Below, piece after piece: positions 15,281-23,181 of a stretch of DNA of 64,000 nt. This DNA is from JAWCMQ01 sp039091255 (lineage in GTDB: Archaea; Aenigmatarchaeota; Aenigmatarchaeia; GW2011-AR5; JACRAC01). The DNA is taken from positions 137,180 through 201,179 of the forward strand of contig JAWCMQ010000002.1 in assembly GCA_039091255.1 (NCBI GenBank). The letters are read 5' to 3'. Position numbers and translations under genes: made by a program. The stretch's first letter is position 1, and each line of letters begins with the position of its first letter. The notes beneath the pieces were generated by a model. That model did not search any database, was not told the DNA's origin, and saw only the letters and a program-made list of their open reading frames with translations.

Positions 15281-15945
15281 TTCGCTACGGCTTTCGCCTT
15301 GCCAGTGGAATGAACTCCCTGCCCCGTTTTTCAAAACGGACGCCGGTTTACTCTCCGCTTGCGCGGAGCCTTCGCCGGCTAACTGTAGCTGCCTGGTTTC
15401 AGGCTCTTTTCAGCGCGTGTTGCCGCTGCTTTTCAGCTTTCCGTCACCGTACTAGTGCGCTATCGGACTTGAGGAGTGTTTAGGATTGGAGGTAGATCCC
15501 CCCGCATTCCTACTCCCTATCAAGGGAATAGTACTCTGGATACCGCCAATCTCACTTCTCGGTTTCGCCTACGAGGCTTTCACTCTCTATGGCAGGGCTT
15601 TCCAGCCCACTTCGGCTCGCCGAGCGAGAGAGTGCGACGGTCCAAACCCCACATCCCACCGCGCTCGTCGCGCGGCGGTTCGGTTTGTCCTATACGGCTT
15701 TCAGTCGCCCTTACTTACCGCATCGCGTTTGCTTTCTCTTCCTGCGCTTACTAAGATGTTTCAATTCTGCGCGTTCGCCTTCACGGCCAGGTTTAACCCC
15801 AGCCTCGAATAGAAGGATGTCCCATTAGGCAATCCGTGGTTCAAAGGCTGCATGCGCCTCGCCACGGCTTATCCCAGCTTGCCAGGACCTTCATCGCCTC
15901 TCAAGCCAAGCCATCCTCCAGACAGCATGGGAGCTAGCTTCCTTC

Positions 15946-15967
15946 GTCCAGACCTATGATGCTTCAT
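15946..15967. other. 5' strand of the 23S rRNA processing stem
   Basis: Exact partner of 12151-12172. It lies just before the 23S 5' end on the minus strand. Confidence 0.75.
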
Positions 15968-16255
15968 CGCCGTGCCGACCGGGAAGTCAGCGCGGCTTTA
16001 CAGCCGCCATGCAAGCAAAGCTTGCGGGCGGTCAGCGATTCGCAGAGTGCGACCTCCGCCGAACCAAATAGTCAGAGAAACAGCGTGATGAAATCGCCGA
16101 AACGATGCCTTCCGCGCTGCACCACACGTGCCTGCCCGCACGAGTGGGACTCTGACCAGCTCGGTTCTTATCATAACTGCGCGAAGCGCAGCTATTAATC
16201 CGCGAAGCGGACTACTTCACGCTGCACCATTGTGCAGCGCATCTATTTAACTCAA
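15968..16255 (-). other. Spacer between tRNA-Ala and 23S
   Basis: About 290 bases without a gene. It holds GC-rich imperfect hairpins and, at 16173-16196, a family-2 palindrome (ATAACTGCGCGAAGC, GCAGCTATT) identical to one at 16584-16607, followed by a CCGCGAAGCGG hairpin. No 5S or other RNA gene is recognised. Confidence 0.6.
16173..16196 (-). repeat. Family-2 palindrome, tRNA-Ala/23S spacer
   Basis: 24-base unit with a CTGCGC-GAA-GCGCAG hairpin flanked by ATAA and CTATT. It is identical, base for base, to 16584-16607. Confidence 0.75.
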
Positions 16256-16372
16256 TGGACCCGGCGGGATTCGAACCCGCAGCCTCTACCTGCCATGTTT
16301 TCCGCCGGCGCTTTTTGCGTCAGCAAAAAGGGCCGTTGCAAGGGTAGCGATCTTCCATTGATCTACAGGCCC
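16256..16372 (-). tRNA. tRNA-Ala(UGC) with a canonical intron
   Basis: Acceptor GGGCCTG pairs with CGGGTCC, anticodon stem CTACC/GGTAG, loop CTTGCAA with anticodon TGC, T-arm GCGGG-TTCGAAT-CCCGC, discriminator A. A 45-nt intron (16292-16336) follows position 37 and is a family-1 hairpin. It lies between 16S and 23S, the usual place for tRNA-Ala in euryarchaeal operons. Confidence 0.92.
16292..16336 (-). other. tRNA-Ala intron, family-1
   Basis: Splicing after CTTGCA and before AGGTAG. The body has CGGC paired with GCCG where other copies have CAGC with GCTG, a compensatory change supporting the hairpin. Tail GGCGGAAAA. Confidence 0.88.
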
Positions 16373-16434
16373 GCATTTGTTCTGCGGGCGCTATTTTATT
16401 TAAAGATTCTGAAGATCACTCGGGTTTGGATTTC

Positions 16435-16446
16435 GAAGGCACGAAC
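16435..16446. other. 3' strand of the 16S rRNA processing stem
   Basis: GAAGGCACGAAC here is the exact reverse complement of 18907-18918 in the 16S leader. Adjacent GGCG/CGC pairing with a small loop resembles the BHB cut by the splicing endonuclease during pre-16S release. Confidence 0.7.
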
Positions 16447-16583
16447 TTTAGCGCATATCTTGACTGCGCGCAGCGCAGCAAGATGTGCCTGCACACATTT
16501 TCGAATTATACTCCATTTCGATTGTTCGCACAATCGTGATCGTGTATAATTCGAAAGTTAAGGGTTTCGCTCATCGACCTATG

Positions 16584-16607
16584 ATAACTGCGCGAAGCGC
16601 AGCTATT
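16584..16607 (-). repeat. Family-2 palindrome, 3' of 16S
   Basis: Identical 24-base copy of 16173-16196; a related CCGCCTTTGCGGGC hairpin follows it. Confidence 0.75.
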
Positions 16608-16828
16608 CGTCCGCCTTTGCGGGCAAAGGTCTAGCATCGCCCCCTCTTTTGATCAAACTTTTCTTTTAGAAAAGTTTATGGAGGTGATCCAGCCGCACGT
16701 TCCCGTACGGCTACCTTGTTACGACTTAGCCCCTCTTGCGGGCATCTGGTTCGACTTATTCCTGCTCGCCGCATGCTCCGCATGCGGAAGTCTCAGCGTA
16801 AGCCTCACCAGAGACCCACTCAATTGGC

Positions 16829-16866
<38 letters not shown>

Positions 16867-16874
16867 GCGAGAGA

Positions 16875-16999
16875 TTTCACAGCAGCAAGCGCATCATTGA
16901 GCTGCTACAAAGTGCGCGCAAAGCTCAGTGTCAAGCCTCTACATTCTTCAACGCTCGCGCTCACCTTTGGCCGGGTTAATCATCTGGCACTTGCCGCTA
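16875..16999 (-). other. 16S BHB intron (125 nt) in helix 43
   Basis: Outer helix GCGAGGG/CTCTCGC, central TCAT/GTGA, bulges CAT and AAT, inner AGCGGCAAG/CTTGCTGCT. Removal joins GGGTCATCA to TCTCTCGCTGAATACG, a normal helix 43. No family-1 core is visible. Confidence 0.85.
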
Positions 17000-17095
17000 T
17001 GATGACCCTCGCTTACTAGGGATTCCGGCTTCATGAGGGCGGGTTGCAGCCCTCAATCCGAACTAGGCGCAGGTTTAAGAGATTGGCTTCCCCTC

Positions 17096-17171
17096 TCCCG
17101 GTCCTTTCCTTTCTCACAGACTCGCGGAAAGTTTTCCGCAAGCGCTTTCTTTTGTGAAAAGAAAGGGCTTA
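17096..17171 (-). other. 16S intron, family-1, near GCGACCCCG
   Basis: Insertion between GATGCGACCCCG and GGGGAAGCCAATCTC. Core at 17132-17170: AAGCCCTTTC with GAAAGCGCTTGCGGAAAA. Ends approximate. Confidence 0.75.
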
Positions 17172-17352
17172 CGGGGTCGCATCCCATTGTCCTGCGCATT
17201 GTAGGCCCCGTGTATCCCAAGCAAATTCGGGCCATACTGACCTGCCGTCGCCCACTCCTTCCTCTGATTTAGCACCAGCGGTCCTGCTAGAGTGCACGCC
17301 GTCCGGAGACAGCGTTAGCAACTAGCAGCGTGGGTCTCGCTCGTTTCCTGAC

Positions 17353-17404
17353 TATCTGCAGCCTTGCTGGCGTTTCCGCCAGCGCTTTTCCGCAGAAAAG
17401 GGCT
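17353..17404 (-). other. 16S intron, family-1, near GTCCTGTTA
   Basis: Removal joins GTCCTGTTA to AGTCAGGAAACGAGC, as in other archaea. The core is CAGCCCTTTTC with GAAAAGCGCTGGCGGAAA, and CAGCC also pairs with GGCTG at the 3' end. The BHB is imperfect. Confidence 0.8.
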
Positions 17405-17557
17405 GTAACAGGACAGCTCACGCCACGAGCTGACGACGGCCATGCAGCTCCTCTCAGCTTGTCAGGTAAGCCCTTCAGACTGACCCTCATCCTGCTGTCT
17501 TTGCTGGTAAGGTTCCCGGCGTTGTATCCAATTAAACCGGAGCCTCCACCCCTGGTA

Positions 17558-17603
<46 letters not shown>

Positions 17604-17702
17604 CCCCAGGTGGCCCGCTTAACACCTTCGCTCCGACACTGCAGGTCCTCGTAGGACCTGCAACATCAAGCGGGCATCGTTTACAGCGTGGACTACTGGG
17701 GT

Positions 17703-17773
17703 ATTTAGGGCCTCTTCATGACTGCGCTGCGGAGTTCTTTTCCGCAGGCGCTTTTCTTTCAAGAAAAGGGCCT
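17703..17773 (-). other. 16S BHB intron (71 nt) in GATTAGATACCC
   Basis: Interrupts the universally conserved 790 loop at about E. coli position 793. Central helix TTAG/CTAA, bulges ATA and ATA, inner helix GGCC/GGCC, outer GGG/CCC. Removal gives GATTAGAT/ACCCCAGTAG. It contains a family-1 core (GGCCCTTTTC, GCGCCTGCGGAAAA). Confidence 0.92.
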
Positions 17774-17844
17774 ATCTAATCCCAATCGCTCCCCACGCTT
17801 TCATCCCTCACCGTCGGATCTGTCCTAGTGCGGCGCCTTCGCCA

Positions 17845-17924
17845 TTCACCCAGAAGGAAATGATGTCATAACTGCGACTATTTGTAATACCATAATCGCA
17901 GCAATTTTGCTCACTTCCGTCCGT
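17845..17924 (-). other. 16S BHB intron (80 nt) near GGACCACC
   Basis: Central helix CACC/GGTG, bulges TGA and AAT, inner GGAAGTGA/TCATTTCC. Removal joins GGACCACCTG to TGGCGAAGGCG. The interior carries a family-2 palindrome around 17866-17905. Confidence 0.88.
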
Positions 17925-17950
17925 CAGGTGGTCCGTTGGAGATTAAAGGA

Positions 17951-17997
17951 ATGTAAAGTCTTTTCCGCCAGCGCTTTTCGCGCAGCGAAAAGGGCTG
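17951..17997 (-). other. 16S BHB intron (47 nt), family-1
   Basis: Central helix GTAA/TTAC, bulges AAC and ATT. Removal joins GGGGTAAAA to TCCTTTAATC, the expected sequence. The body is CAGCCCTTTTCGC...GCGAAAAGCGCTGGCGGAAAA. Confidence 0.9.
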
Positions 17998-18337
17998 TTT
18001 TACCCCTACCTCCAACGTACCCCGCACCTCTACCAGTCCCTAGTCCCGCAGTATCCCTGGCACGCCCTACATTCCAGTATGCGCAGCATCGCTGGAAATT
18101 GCGCTTGCGCATATGTCAGCTGCAGGATTTCACCAGAGACTTGCGGAACCGGCTACGGATGCTTTAGACCCAATAATCGTGAGAACCACTTGTGGCGCGG
18201 TTATTACCGCGGCGGCTGGCAACCGTCTTGCCCACCACTTATTCGCCAAGCTGTTTACACTTGGCAAAAGCCGCAGGAAACCTGCGGCACTCAGGGTCCC
18301 CGCCCTCACCATTGCTGGTATTCCCCCAGCACTTCTT

Positions 18338-18389
18338 GATTTTCCGCCAGCGCTTTTGCAAAGCGCTAGCAAGCAAGAAGGGCTGTTTG
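18338..18389 (-). other. 16S intron, family-1, after CGCGAAACCTTCCC
   Basis: Core 18340-18388: CAGCCCTTCTTGC with GCAAAAGCGCTGGCGGAAAA. CTTC/GAAG can pair on either side. Splice points approximate. Confidence 0.75.
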
Positions 18390-18599
18390 GGAAGGTTTCG
18401 CGCCTGCTGCGCCCCGTAAGGCCTTGATTCATGTCTCAGAATCAATCTCCGGGCTATCACTCTCATGACCCGCACCGATTATCGCCTGGTCGGGCATTTA
18501 CCCCGACTACGAGCTAATCGGCCGCAGCCTCATCCTTGGGCCCCTCAGGTTTCAGCAAGGGTGCGTTCTGGCAACCCTTTTGGAGCTCGCATCGCGTTG

Positions 18600-18660
18600 G
18601 CGTTGGAAGCTCGCTTGCTTCACTCTTTCTGCCAGCGCTTTCTCCCAGAAAGGGCTGTTT
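18600..18660 (-). other. 16S insertion, family-1, near the 5' domain
   Basis: Core 18626-18660: CAGCCCTTTCTGGGAGAAAGCGCTGGCAGAAAG following GGAGGCTGGAAA (written here as arms around GGGA). It lies in a variable helix, so intron status and ends are less certain than elsewhere. Confidence 0.6.
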
Positions 18661-18850
18661 CCAGCCTCCCTCACCTATGGGGTATTGAGCCCACGTTTGC
18701 GGGTGTATCCCCCACCCAAGGGTAGATTAGCTACGTGTTACTGAGCAGTGCGCCGAGGTCTTGCACCTCTCGACTCGCATGGCTTAGCCGGACCCTGATA
18801 GCAGTTCTCTCCGGCGGGATCAACCAGAATTTCGGGTTCGCACTTTATTC

Positions 18851-18881
18851 TAACTAATTTTGCGAAGCAAAATTAGCTATT
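18851..18881 (-). repeat. Family-2 palindrome in the 16S leader
   Basis: TAACTAATTTTGC-GAA-GCAAAATTAGCTATT: the same frame (TAAC, GAA loop, GCTATT) as the other copies but with a different stem sequence, so the stem covaries. Confidence 0.7.
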
Positions 18882-18906
18882 CCGTTATCCCTGCATTTGG
18901 TTCGCC

Positions 18907-18918
18907 GTTCGTGCCTTC
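18907..18918. other. 5' strand of the 16S rRNA processing stem
   Basis: GTTCGTGCCTTC on the plus strand, an exact partner of 16435-16446. Confidence 0.7.
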
Positions 18919-19227
18919 ATTGCGCGCAAGCAAGCTCGCGCGTTCATCTTCGGCTGTATCATAATTGCCCGCTCCAGATTTGCTGGCGGCAATCATTCCA
19001 CAACCATCATCGCCCCGCCCGAAGGCACAGGCTCGGAAAACAACCGCAGTCTGCAACGACTTGTGGTTGAAAGAGATAGATAGTGCTATCTAGTCTCTAA
19101 TCTTTGACGCGCCGCCGATACCAGACGGCAACGCAAATGCGGGATCTCCGCAAAAGCTCCCCCGCAAGATTCCTGAACCCCCAGCATGCCTTCCCTTTCA
19201 CGCTGAGCAAGCTATTCATCAGAAGAA

Positions 19228-19245
19228 AAAGTATATAAATATTGT
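19228..19245 (-). promoter_or_regulatory. rRNA operon promoter
   Basis: TTTATATA on the minus strand, immediately downstream of acylphosphatase and about 400 bases before 16S. It is the only good TATA box in the leader. Confidence 0.6.
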
Positions 19246-19259
19246 GAAAGCTGTGACCT

Positions 19260-19529
19260 TTAGCAGCGCACCTCAAACCCCTTCTCGCCGCGCTCCTTTT
19301 GCCATTCTGCATCAACACGCTCGACCCGTGCGGTCGAGGGCCCTTTCTTCAGCGCCTCGAGAAAGCCCTCGAGCACGATGCGCGTGCCTTCTGCAACGAC
19401 TTCGACGCTGCCGTCCTCGCGGTTTCTAACCCAGCCCGCAAGATTGAGCTTGTTTGCCGTCTGCTCGACGAATGCTCGGAAGAAGACGCCCTGAACGTGG
19501 CCGTGCACGAATGCATGAAGTCGCGGCAT
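19260..19529 (-). CDS. acyP: Acylphosphatase
   Basis: 89 residues, the family's usual size. It hydrolyses acyl phosphates. The phosphate loop GHVQGVFFRAFVEQTA contains the catalytic Arg, and the following GWVRNREDGSVEVVAEG supplies the catalytic Asn in WVRN. Cytosolic single-domain enzyme. It lies 21 bases after the Ntn-hydrolase gene on the same strand and just upstream of the rRNA promoter. Confidence 0.93.
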   Translation of the reverse strand: MPRLHAFVHGHVQGVFFRAFVEQTANKLNLAGWVRNREDGSVEVVAEGTRIVLEGFLEALKKGPSTARVERVDAEWQKERGEKGFEVRC

Positions 19530-19550
19530 ACCTATACTTGCGGAGAAAAA

Positions 19551-20441
19551 CTATAAGTGTAAACTCTGCCTGAAAAAGAGGTCTGCAAGTTTTTCGGATG
19601 ATATCTTCCCAGCAGTCTCCATGATTATGTCAGCCGCTTTTGCGCCGTCCATCAAAATTTTGGAAAATGTCGCATCAACATATTCGGAGGGTAGCGTTCC
19701 TTTCTCCTCGCAATACAGAATATTATTCAAGACGTTCGATTCGTCCACGCCGAGCTCTTTGAGTTCTCCGCCGCTGACATAGACGAGTTGGGAACGGCCG
19801 CCTACACCTATGTTCTTCCACGCCGAACGTGTCGCCTGCATGAGGATTTTCGCTCCTTTAGGGAGTGGAATGTTATCTCTATCATTAGGGTCCATGGCGT
19901 TAATTGCATCTCCGATAACTATGTGAGCCCTGTCCGAGCCCGAACCAATGGTGTGGAATCTGTTAAACGTCCACGTGCGACTTGTGCCCGGGTAACTGAT
20001 GGTGAAAATTTCAAAGTTGCCATCTTTGTCAAGGCCTCCAAGCATAAGCCCAACGTCTTGGCTTCTTGGGTCGCTTAGGGCTTCGAAAAGTGTTTTGTGG
20101 ATGTTCATTTCTAAAGCGTTCGGCCTCTTGAAGTCTTCCCATGTCGCATTGTATCGCTTCAACATCGACTCCTCGAATTTTTCGTCGCGACACTTTAGAT
20201 AAGCGTTTTTGGCAATGCCAAGAATTTCACGGACGTCATCCGTTTTGGCCCGCGATGAAATCGCTGCTATAATTTCATCAGCATAATGCGCATCCCCAGC
20301 CATTCCGATAAAGGACCGTGTCGAGGCAACTCTGCGAATTTTTTTAATAAAATCGTAGGTTCGGCCCCCGATGCTTTCGCGCTCATCGGCGCATCCGATG
20401 CCGGAATTTTTGTCAAGTTTCAGATAACTGACAACCGTCAT
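19551..20441 (-). CDS. Proteasome-like Ntn-hydrolase
   Basis: 296 residues. After loss of Met1 the chain would start with Thr (TVVSYLKLDKNSGIGCADER). The pattern matches the proteasome beta fold: an N-terminal Thr nucleophile, acidic GCADER where beta subunits have AADSR, Lys at FIKKIRRV in the position of Lys33, and IGMAGDAHYADEI where beta subunits have AG-x-x-AD. The C-terminal 100 residues are an extension not seen in beta subunits. Probably a stand-alone peptidase or amidase of the Ntn superfamily. Assignment rests on motif order, not a database match. Confidence 0.6.
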   Translation of the reverse strand: MTVVSYLKLDKNSGIGCADERESIGGRTYDFIKKIRRVASTRSFIGMAGDAHYADEIIAAISSRAKTDDVREILGIAKNAYLKCRDEKFEESMLKRYNATWEDFKRPNALEMNIHKTLFEALSDPRSQDVGLMLGGLDKDGNFEIFTISYPGTSRTWTFNRFHTIGSGSDRAHIVIGDAINAMDPNDRDNIPLPKGAKILMQATRSAWKNIGVGGRSQLVYVSGGELKELGVDESNVLNNILYCEEKGTLPSEYVDATFSKILMDGAKAADIIMETAGKISSEKLADLFFRQSLHL

Positions 20442-20539
20442 TTTAGCACCATTTAGTCACCAATAGGAAGTGATGTTTTAAAAAGTTTCCAACGCCCCCC
20501 ACCTAAACGATTTATATCGCCGTCGGTAGAACATATCGC

Positions 20540-21043
20540 ATGGCAATCCACCTCGCCCAGCGCATCGGCGTCTTCGCTGATGTTTCTAACCTTTACCATT
20601 CTGCAAAGCACCTTTACGGTGCCAAAGTTAATTACAAGGAGCTTCTCAAGGCGGCTACGCGCGACCGCGCGCTCATCCGAGCCATTGCGTATGTAATCCG
20701 TGCCGAGGAAATGGGCGAAAGCAAGTTCTTTGAAGCACTAGGCCACTCGGGGTGGGAGGTCAAGGCAAAGGACTTGCAGGTGTTTGCTGGCGGCGCAAAG
20801 AAAGGCGACTGGGATACAGGCATAGCAATGGACGCAATCGAACTTGCGCCCAAGCTTGACGTCGTCGTACTCGTCAGCGGCGATGGCGACTACGTGCCAT
20901 TGGTCGAGCACCTTAAGCGCGCGTCGGCATGCCGCGTCGAAGTGATCGCATTCGGCAAATCAGCATCGGGTAAGCTGATAGAAGCCGCCGACGAGTTCAT
21001 CGACCTAGACAAGGAGCCGAAGCGTTTTCTGATGAAAAAATGA
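20540..21043 (+). CDS. NYN-domain (LabA/DUF88) putative ribonuclease
   Basis: 167 residues. The PIN-like NYN fold is shown by GVFADVSNLYH (first acidic site), KKGDWDTGIAMDAIE (second) and VLVSGDGDYVPLVEHL (third), a typical metal-binding Asp set. Relatives are thought to cleave RNA. A TATA-like TTTATATC lies about 30 bases upstream, so the transcript may be nearly leaderless. It stands alone, divergent from the Ntn-hydrolase. Confidence 0.88.
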   Translation: MAIHLAQRIGVFADVSNLYHSAKHLYGAKVNYKELLKAATRDRALIRAIAYVIRAEEMGESKFFEALGHSGWEVKAKDLQVFAGGAKKGDWDTGIAMDAIELAPKLDVVVLVSGDGDYVPLVEHLKRASACRVEVIAFGKSASGKLIEAADEFIDLDKEPKRFLMKK

Positions 21044-21188
21044 GCGTTGGGCGTTTTTCTATTACCACAAGCTATAATGGTTCAGGAACGGCGTGAACTG
21101 GTGGTAAACCGCTCGCCGAGCAGCAGAGTTCTCAAAATGCGGCAAATGCGAACGCATGGATAGCTTGCGCTTATGTTCGCTGACGGAA

Positions 21189-21320
21189 TGCGGGGGACGA
21201 GATTTGAACTCGCGCACGCACTAAGCGACAGGCTCCTCAAGCCTGCTCCTATAGCCGCCCTCTCTGCTGGCGCCTTATGCGCCCGCAAAAAGATCATTGG
21301 CCAGGCTCGGACACCCCCGC
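21189..21320 (-). tRNA. tRNA-Leu(GAG) with a D-loop insertion
   Basis: Acceptor GCGGGGG/CCCCCGC, anticodon arm CAGGC-TTGAGGA-GCCTG giving GAG, a long variable arm and T-loop TTCAAAT. The D-arm (TCC...GGA) is split by about 40-45 bases (roughly 21255-21297) resembling a decayed family-1 element (CTTTTTGC, GGCGCCAGCAGAGAG). An intron in the D-loop is non-canonical. Confidence 0.85.
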
Positions 21321-21381
21321 GCCTTAACCGATTTAAAGACATGAGCCTTAACAGATTTAAGCATCGTGGTCGCGTGAAACA

Positions 21382-22110
21382 ATGCTAGCTTTACAGAATC
21401 TAGCAGATTTCTTGGAATCGGTTGCAAAGTGTATTCGTGAAAGGTTCTTCGCTACAAGCGTAACAGCCATCATACCAGCATACAACGAAGCGGCAACTGT
21501 AGGCAAAGTTGTCCAAGCAGTGTCCAAGGCAAAAGTCGATGAAATCATAGTTGTTGATGACGGAAGTTGCGATGAGACAGCTGAGGTGGCAAGGCGCGCC
21601 GGCGCTAAGGTCCTCGTGCATGCGCGAAACAGGGGCAAAGGCTGTGCAATGAAGACTGGCCTAAACGCTGCAAGCGGGAAAATCGTCGTTTTCATAGATG
21701 CGGACCTGAAATCGCTTACTCCACAAAAAGTGAATATGCTGATAGAACCCATATTGAAAGGCAAAGCTGATTTCGTAAAGTCTTATTTTTCAAGCTACAA
21801 GTCAAAAACGGGAACCAGCATATTCCTCTATCGCCCGCTGCTCAAGCACCTGTTTTCGACCACGGCATTCAAGCATCCGGTTAGCGGCCAAATCGCTGGC
21901 TGGAAAAGCTTTTTCGACGACATAGAATTCAGGAACGACTACGGCATAGACATCTCCATCCTCATTGATGCCATCAGGCGCCGCATGAGGATAAAAGAGG
22001 TCTGCTTGGGAAAGTTGTCGCATAAGCCCAAGAGTCCGCGGGAAGTCATGGAAATGGCCGATGTGATAATACAGACCATACTCGAAAAGGCGGATGTATT
22101 AAAGCGTTAA
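21382..22110 (+). CDS. Family 2 glycosyltransferase
   Basis: 242 residues. The GT-A fold begins at TSVTAIIPAYNEAATVGKVV, with EIIVVDDGSCDETAE for the nucleotide site, RNRGKGCAMKTGLNAA, and FIDADLKS as the DxD metal motif. It resembles the glucosyl-3-phosphoglycerate synthase and polyprenyl-phosphate mannosyltransferase branches. Acceptor unknown. No membrane segment is evident. It is followed directly by a membrane protein gene. Confidence 0.85.
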   Translation: MLALQNLADFLESVAKCIRERFFATSVTAIIPAYNEAATVGKVVQAVSKAKVDEIIVVDDGSCDETAEVARRAGAKVLVHARNRGKGCAMKTGLNAASGKIVVFIDADLKSLTPQKVNMLIEPILKGKADFVKSYFSSYKSKTGTSIFLYRPLLKHLFSTTAFKHPVSGQIAGWKSFFDDIEFRNDYGIDISILIDAIRRRMRIKEVCLGKLSHKPKSPREVMEMADVIIQTILEKADVLKR

Positions 22111-22142
22111 TGCTACATGTATATCAAAAGTGGCTTGGGATA

Positions 22143-22721
22143 ATGGACACTGTTTCGGCTGCGGTTCTTCTTGCCATAGGCGTCTGCGTCGCTACATTGG
22201 CGAACGTGCTCATAAAGCGTGCCGCGCAGGCGACGATCTTTCGGTGGTCGAAAAGGATAAGTCACCAAGTTCACACGCGTGTTATTTTTATTGTTAACAT
22301 CGTTGCGATGGCTGTTAGCGTAGCCATAGCGCTTTTCTTTTTCGCTGAAGCCATGACAGCGCTGGAACTTAGCACCGCGAGTCGCCTGTTTGAAGCGGCT
22401 TCAGCTCAGCTTTCGACGATTGTCATTGCCGGTGTGATACTTGTTACAGGAATAATAGCCGCGAAGGTTGTGGCACTGAAAGTGGAACGCCTCGATATCC
22501 CAAATCGCCAATTTGCCGCTATGTTGCTGGAGATTTTAATCCTCACGGCAACAATCCTCACGGCCGTAGAAAACCTCGGCCTGAAAATAACGGCTTTCAT
22601 GGAGATGTTCCGTGCAGCGGTGTGGAGCACTGCCTTGGCTGTGGCGATAATCTTTGGAATCTCAGTAGGCTTCGTGCTGAAGCCTAAGATTGCGAAATTG
22701 CTGAAAGAAGCCAGAGGTTGA
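22143..22721 (+). CDS. Membrane protein with MscS-type TM helices
   Basis: About 192 residues from the ATG at 22143 (an upstream ATG overlaps the previous stop at 22110). Four to five hydrophobic helices alternate with short polar loops. The repeated pattern around LFEAASAQLSTIVIAGVILV and MFRAAVWSTALAVAIIFGIS matches the conserved transmembrane-helix repeats of small MscS-like channels, but the MscS beta domain is absent. Possibly a channel or scaffold; moderately sure. Confidence 0.6.
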   Translation: MDTVSAAVLLAIGVCVATLANVLIKRAAQATIFRWSKRISHQVHTRVIFIVNIVAMAVSVAIALFFFAEAMTALELSTASRLFEAASAQLSTIVIAGVILVTGIIAAKVVALKVERLDIPNRQFAAMLLEILILTATILTAVENLGLKITAFMEMFRAAVWSTALAVAIIFGISVGFVLKPKIAKLLKEARG

Positions 22722-22756
22722 TGCTCCCAGGGGGATTTGAACCCCCGTCCAGGGCT

Positions 22757-22832
22757 TTCCACTCTTTCATCGAAAGCTTCCGTCCGCACGCCGAAGCGTG
22801 CAGCATTCGGCTTTCTCAACTCCTTCGCAGAG
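22757..22832 (-). other. tRNA-Glu intron 2, canonical position
   Basis: Follows CCTTCG and precedes AGCCCT; 76 nt. The 5' flank looks like a decayed family-1 arm (GCCCTTCGC with GCGAAGGAG...GAGAAAG). Confidence 0.65.
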
Positions 22833-22858
22833 CGAAGGGCCCTTATCCTTGACCGGGA

Positions 22859-22921
22859 TGTCCAGCCTTGCTCCTCTTTTCCGCCGGCGCATTGGCGTGC
22901 GCCACGCGAGCAAAAGGGCTG
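22859..22921 (-). other. tRNA-Glu intron 1, D-loop, family-1
   Basis: 63 nt inserted between GTCTAG and TCCCGG. CAGCC at its 5' end pairs with GGCTG near its 3' end, and GTC/GAC forms the outer stem. The element tail is GCCGGCGGAAAA. Confidence 0.75.
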
Positions 22922-23006
22922 CTAGACGATGGGAGCCTGTGCAAGCCAGGGTGCCAATCACCCAGGCGAGTGGGCCGGGGCAGAATCGAACTGCCAATCT
23001 CCTGCT

Positions 23007-23047
23007 TTCCTTTTCGCCAGCACTTTGCGCGAAGCGTAAAGTGCTGC
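23007..23047 (-). other. tRNA-Val intron 2, family-1
   Basis: 41 nt after CTTACA. CAGCACTTT pairs fully with AAAGTGCTG; elsewhere a C-C mismatch occupies the middle position and here it is A-T, a strong sign of selected structure. Tail GGCGAAAAG. Confidence 0.82.
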
Positions 23048-23067
23048 TGTAAGGCAGGCGTCATGCC

Positions 23068-23181
23068 ATTTTGCGTCGGAAGCTCTAGCTCCTTTCCGCC
23101 AGCACTTTCGCTCGAAAGCCGAGGCTTTCGGCGACTCAGGAAAGCTTCGCTTTTGCTGAGTCGCGGTTAGCAAAAGGGCTG
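23068..23181 (-). other. tRNA-Val intron 1, D-loop, family-1 with nested hairpin
   Basis: 114 nt between GGTCTAGTG and GGCATGACGCC. A family-1 frame (CAGCCCTTTT...GTGCTGGCGGAAAG) is expanded by an internal GCGACTCAG/CTGAGTCGC hairpin, as if one palindrome had landed in another. Confidence 0.75.

Larger units (their letters stand above)
12265..15944 (-). rRNA. rrl: 23S rRNA with at least five introns
   Basis: Recognised by conserved stretches on the minus strand: CTCTTAAGGTAGCG-like text (GGTCTTAAGGTAGCG), the peptidyl-transferase region GGGGATAATGG...GAGAGTTCG, the sarcin-ricin loop AGTACGAAAGGAAC, and GGGTTCAGAACGGCGTGAG. Ends are set by the pairing of AAGCTAGC near 15935 with GCTAGCCTT near 12270, so they are good to about 10 bases. 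The 3.68 kb span minus about 0.75 kb of introns leaves a normal size. The order 16S, tRNA-Ala, 23S is euryarchaeal in style; no 5S is seen in the window. Confidence 0.93.
16373..16680 (-). other. 16S/tRNA-Ala spacer with palindromes
   Basis: About 310 bases. It contains the 3' strand of the 16S processing stem (16435-16446), a TTCGAATTATAC/GTATAATTCGAA hairpin (about 16501-16555) and a family-2 palindrome at 16584-16607. No gene is seen. Confidence 0.65.
18831..19259 (-). other. 16S leader region
   Basis: About 430 bases without a gene. From 5' on the minus strand: a TATA box at 19239-19232, a 16-bp palindrome TAGATAGTGCTATCTA at 19077-19092, GC-rich hairpins, the 5' strand of the 16S processing stem (18907-18918) and a family-2 palindrome at 18851-18881. 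Confidence 0.6.
22722..22936 (-). tRNA. tRNA-Glu(UUC) with two introns
   Basis: Acceptor GCTCCCA/TGGGAGC, T-arm GGGGG-TTCAAAT-CCCCC. Exons read GCTCCCATCGTCTAG, then TCCCGGTCAAGGATAAGG with GCCCTTCG, then AGCCCTGGAC, giving anticodon TTC. One intron (22859-22921) is in the D-loop, the other (22757-22832) follows position 37. Position 33 appears to be C instead of the nearly universal U. Confidence 0.8.

Noticed and set aside
16086..16160. Possible C/D box RNA on the plus strand (GTGATGA ... CTGA)
   Set aside because: Lacks clear C'/D' boxes and would be antisense to the rRNA precursor; the two short boxes can occur by chance.
15968..16255. 5S rRNA or SRP RNA in the spacer
   Set aside because: No 5S conserved loops or SRP helix 8 motif could be found here or elsewhere in the window.
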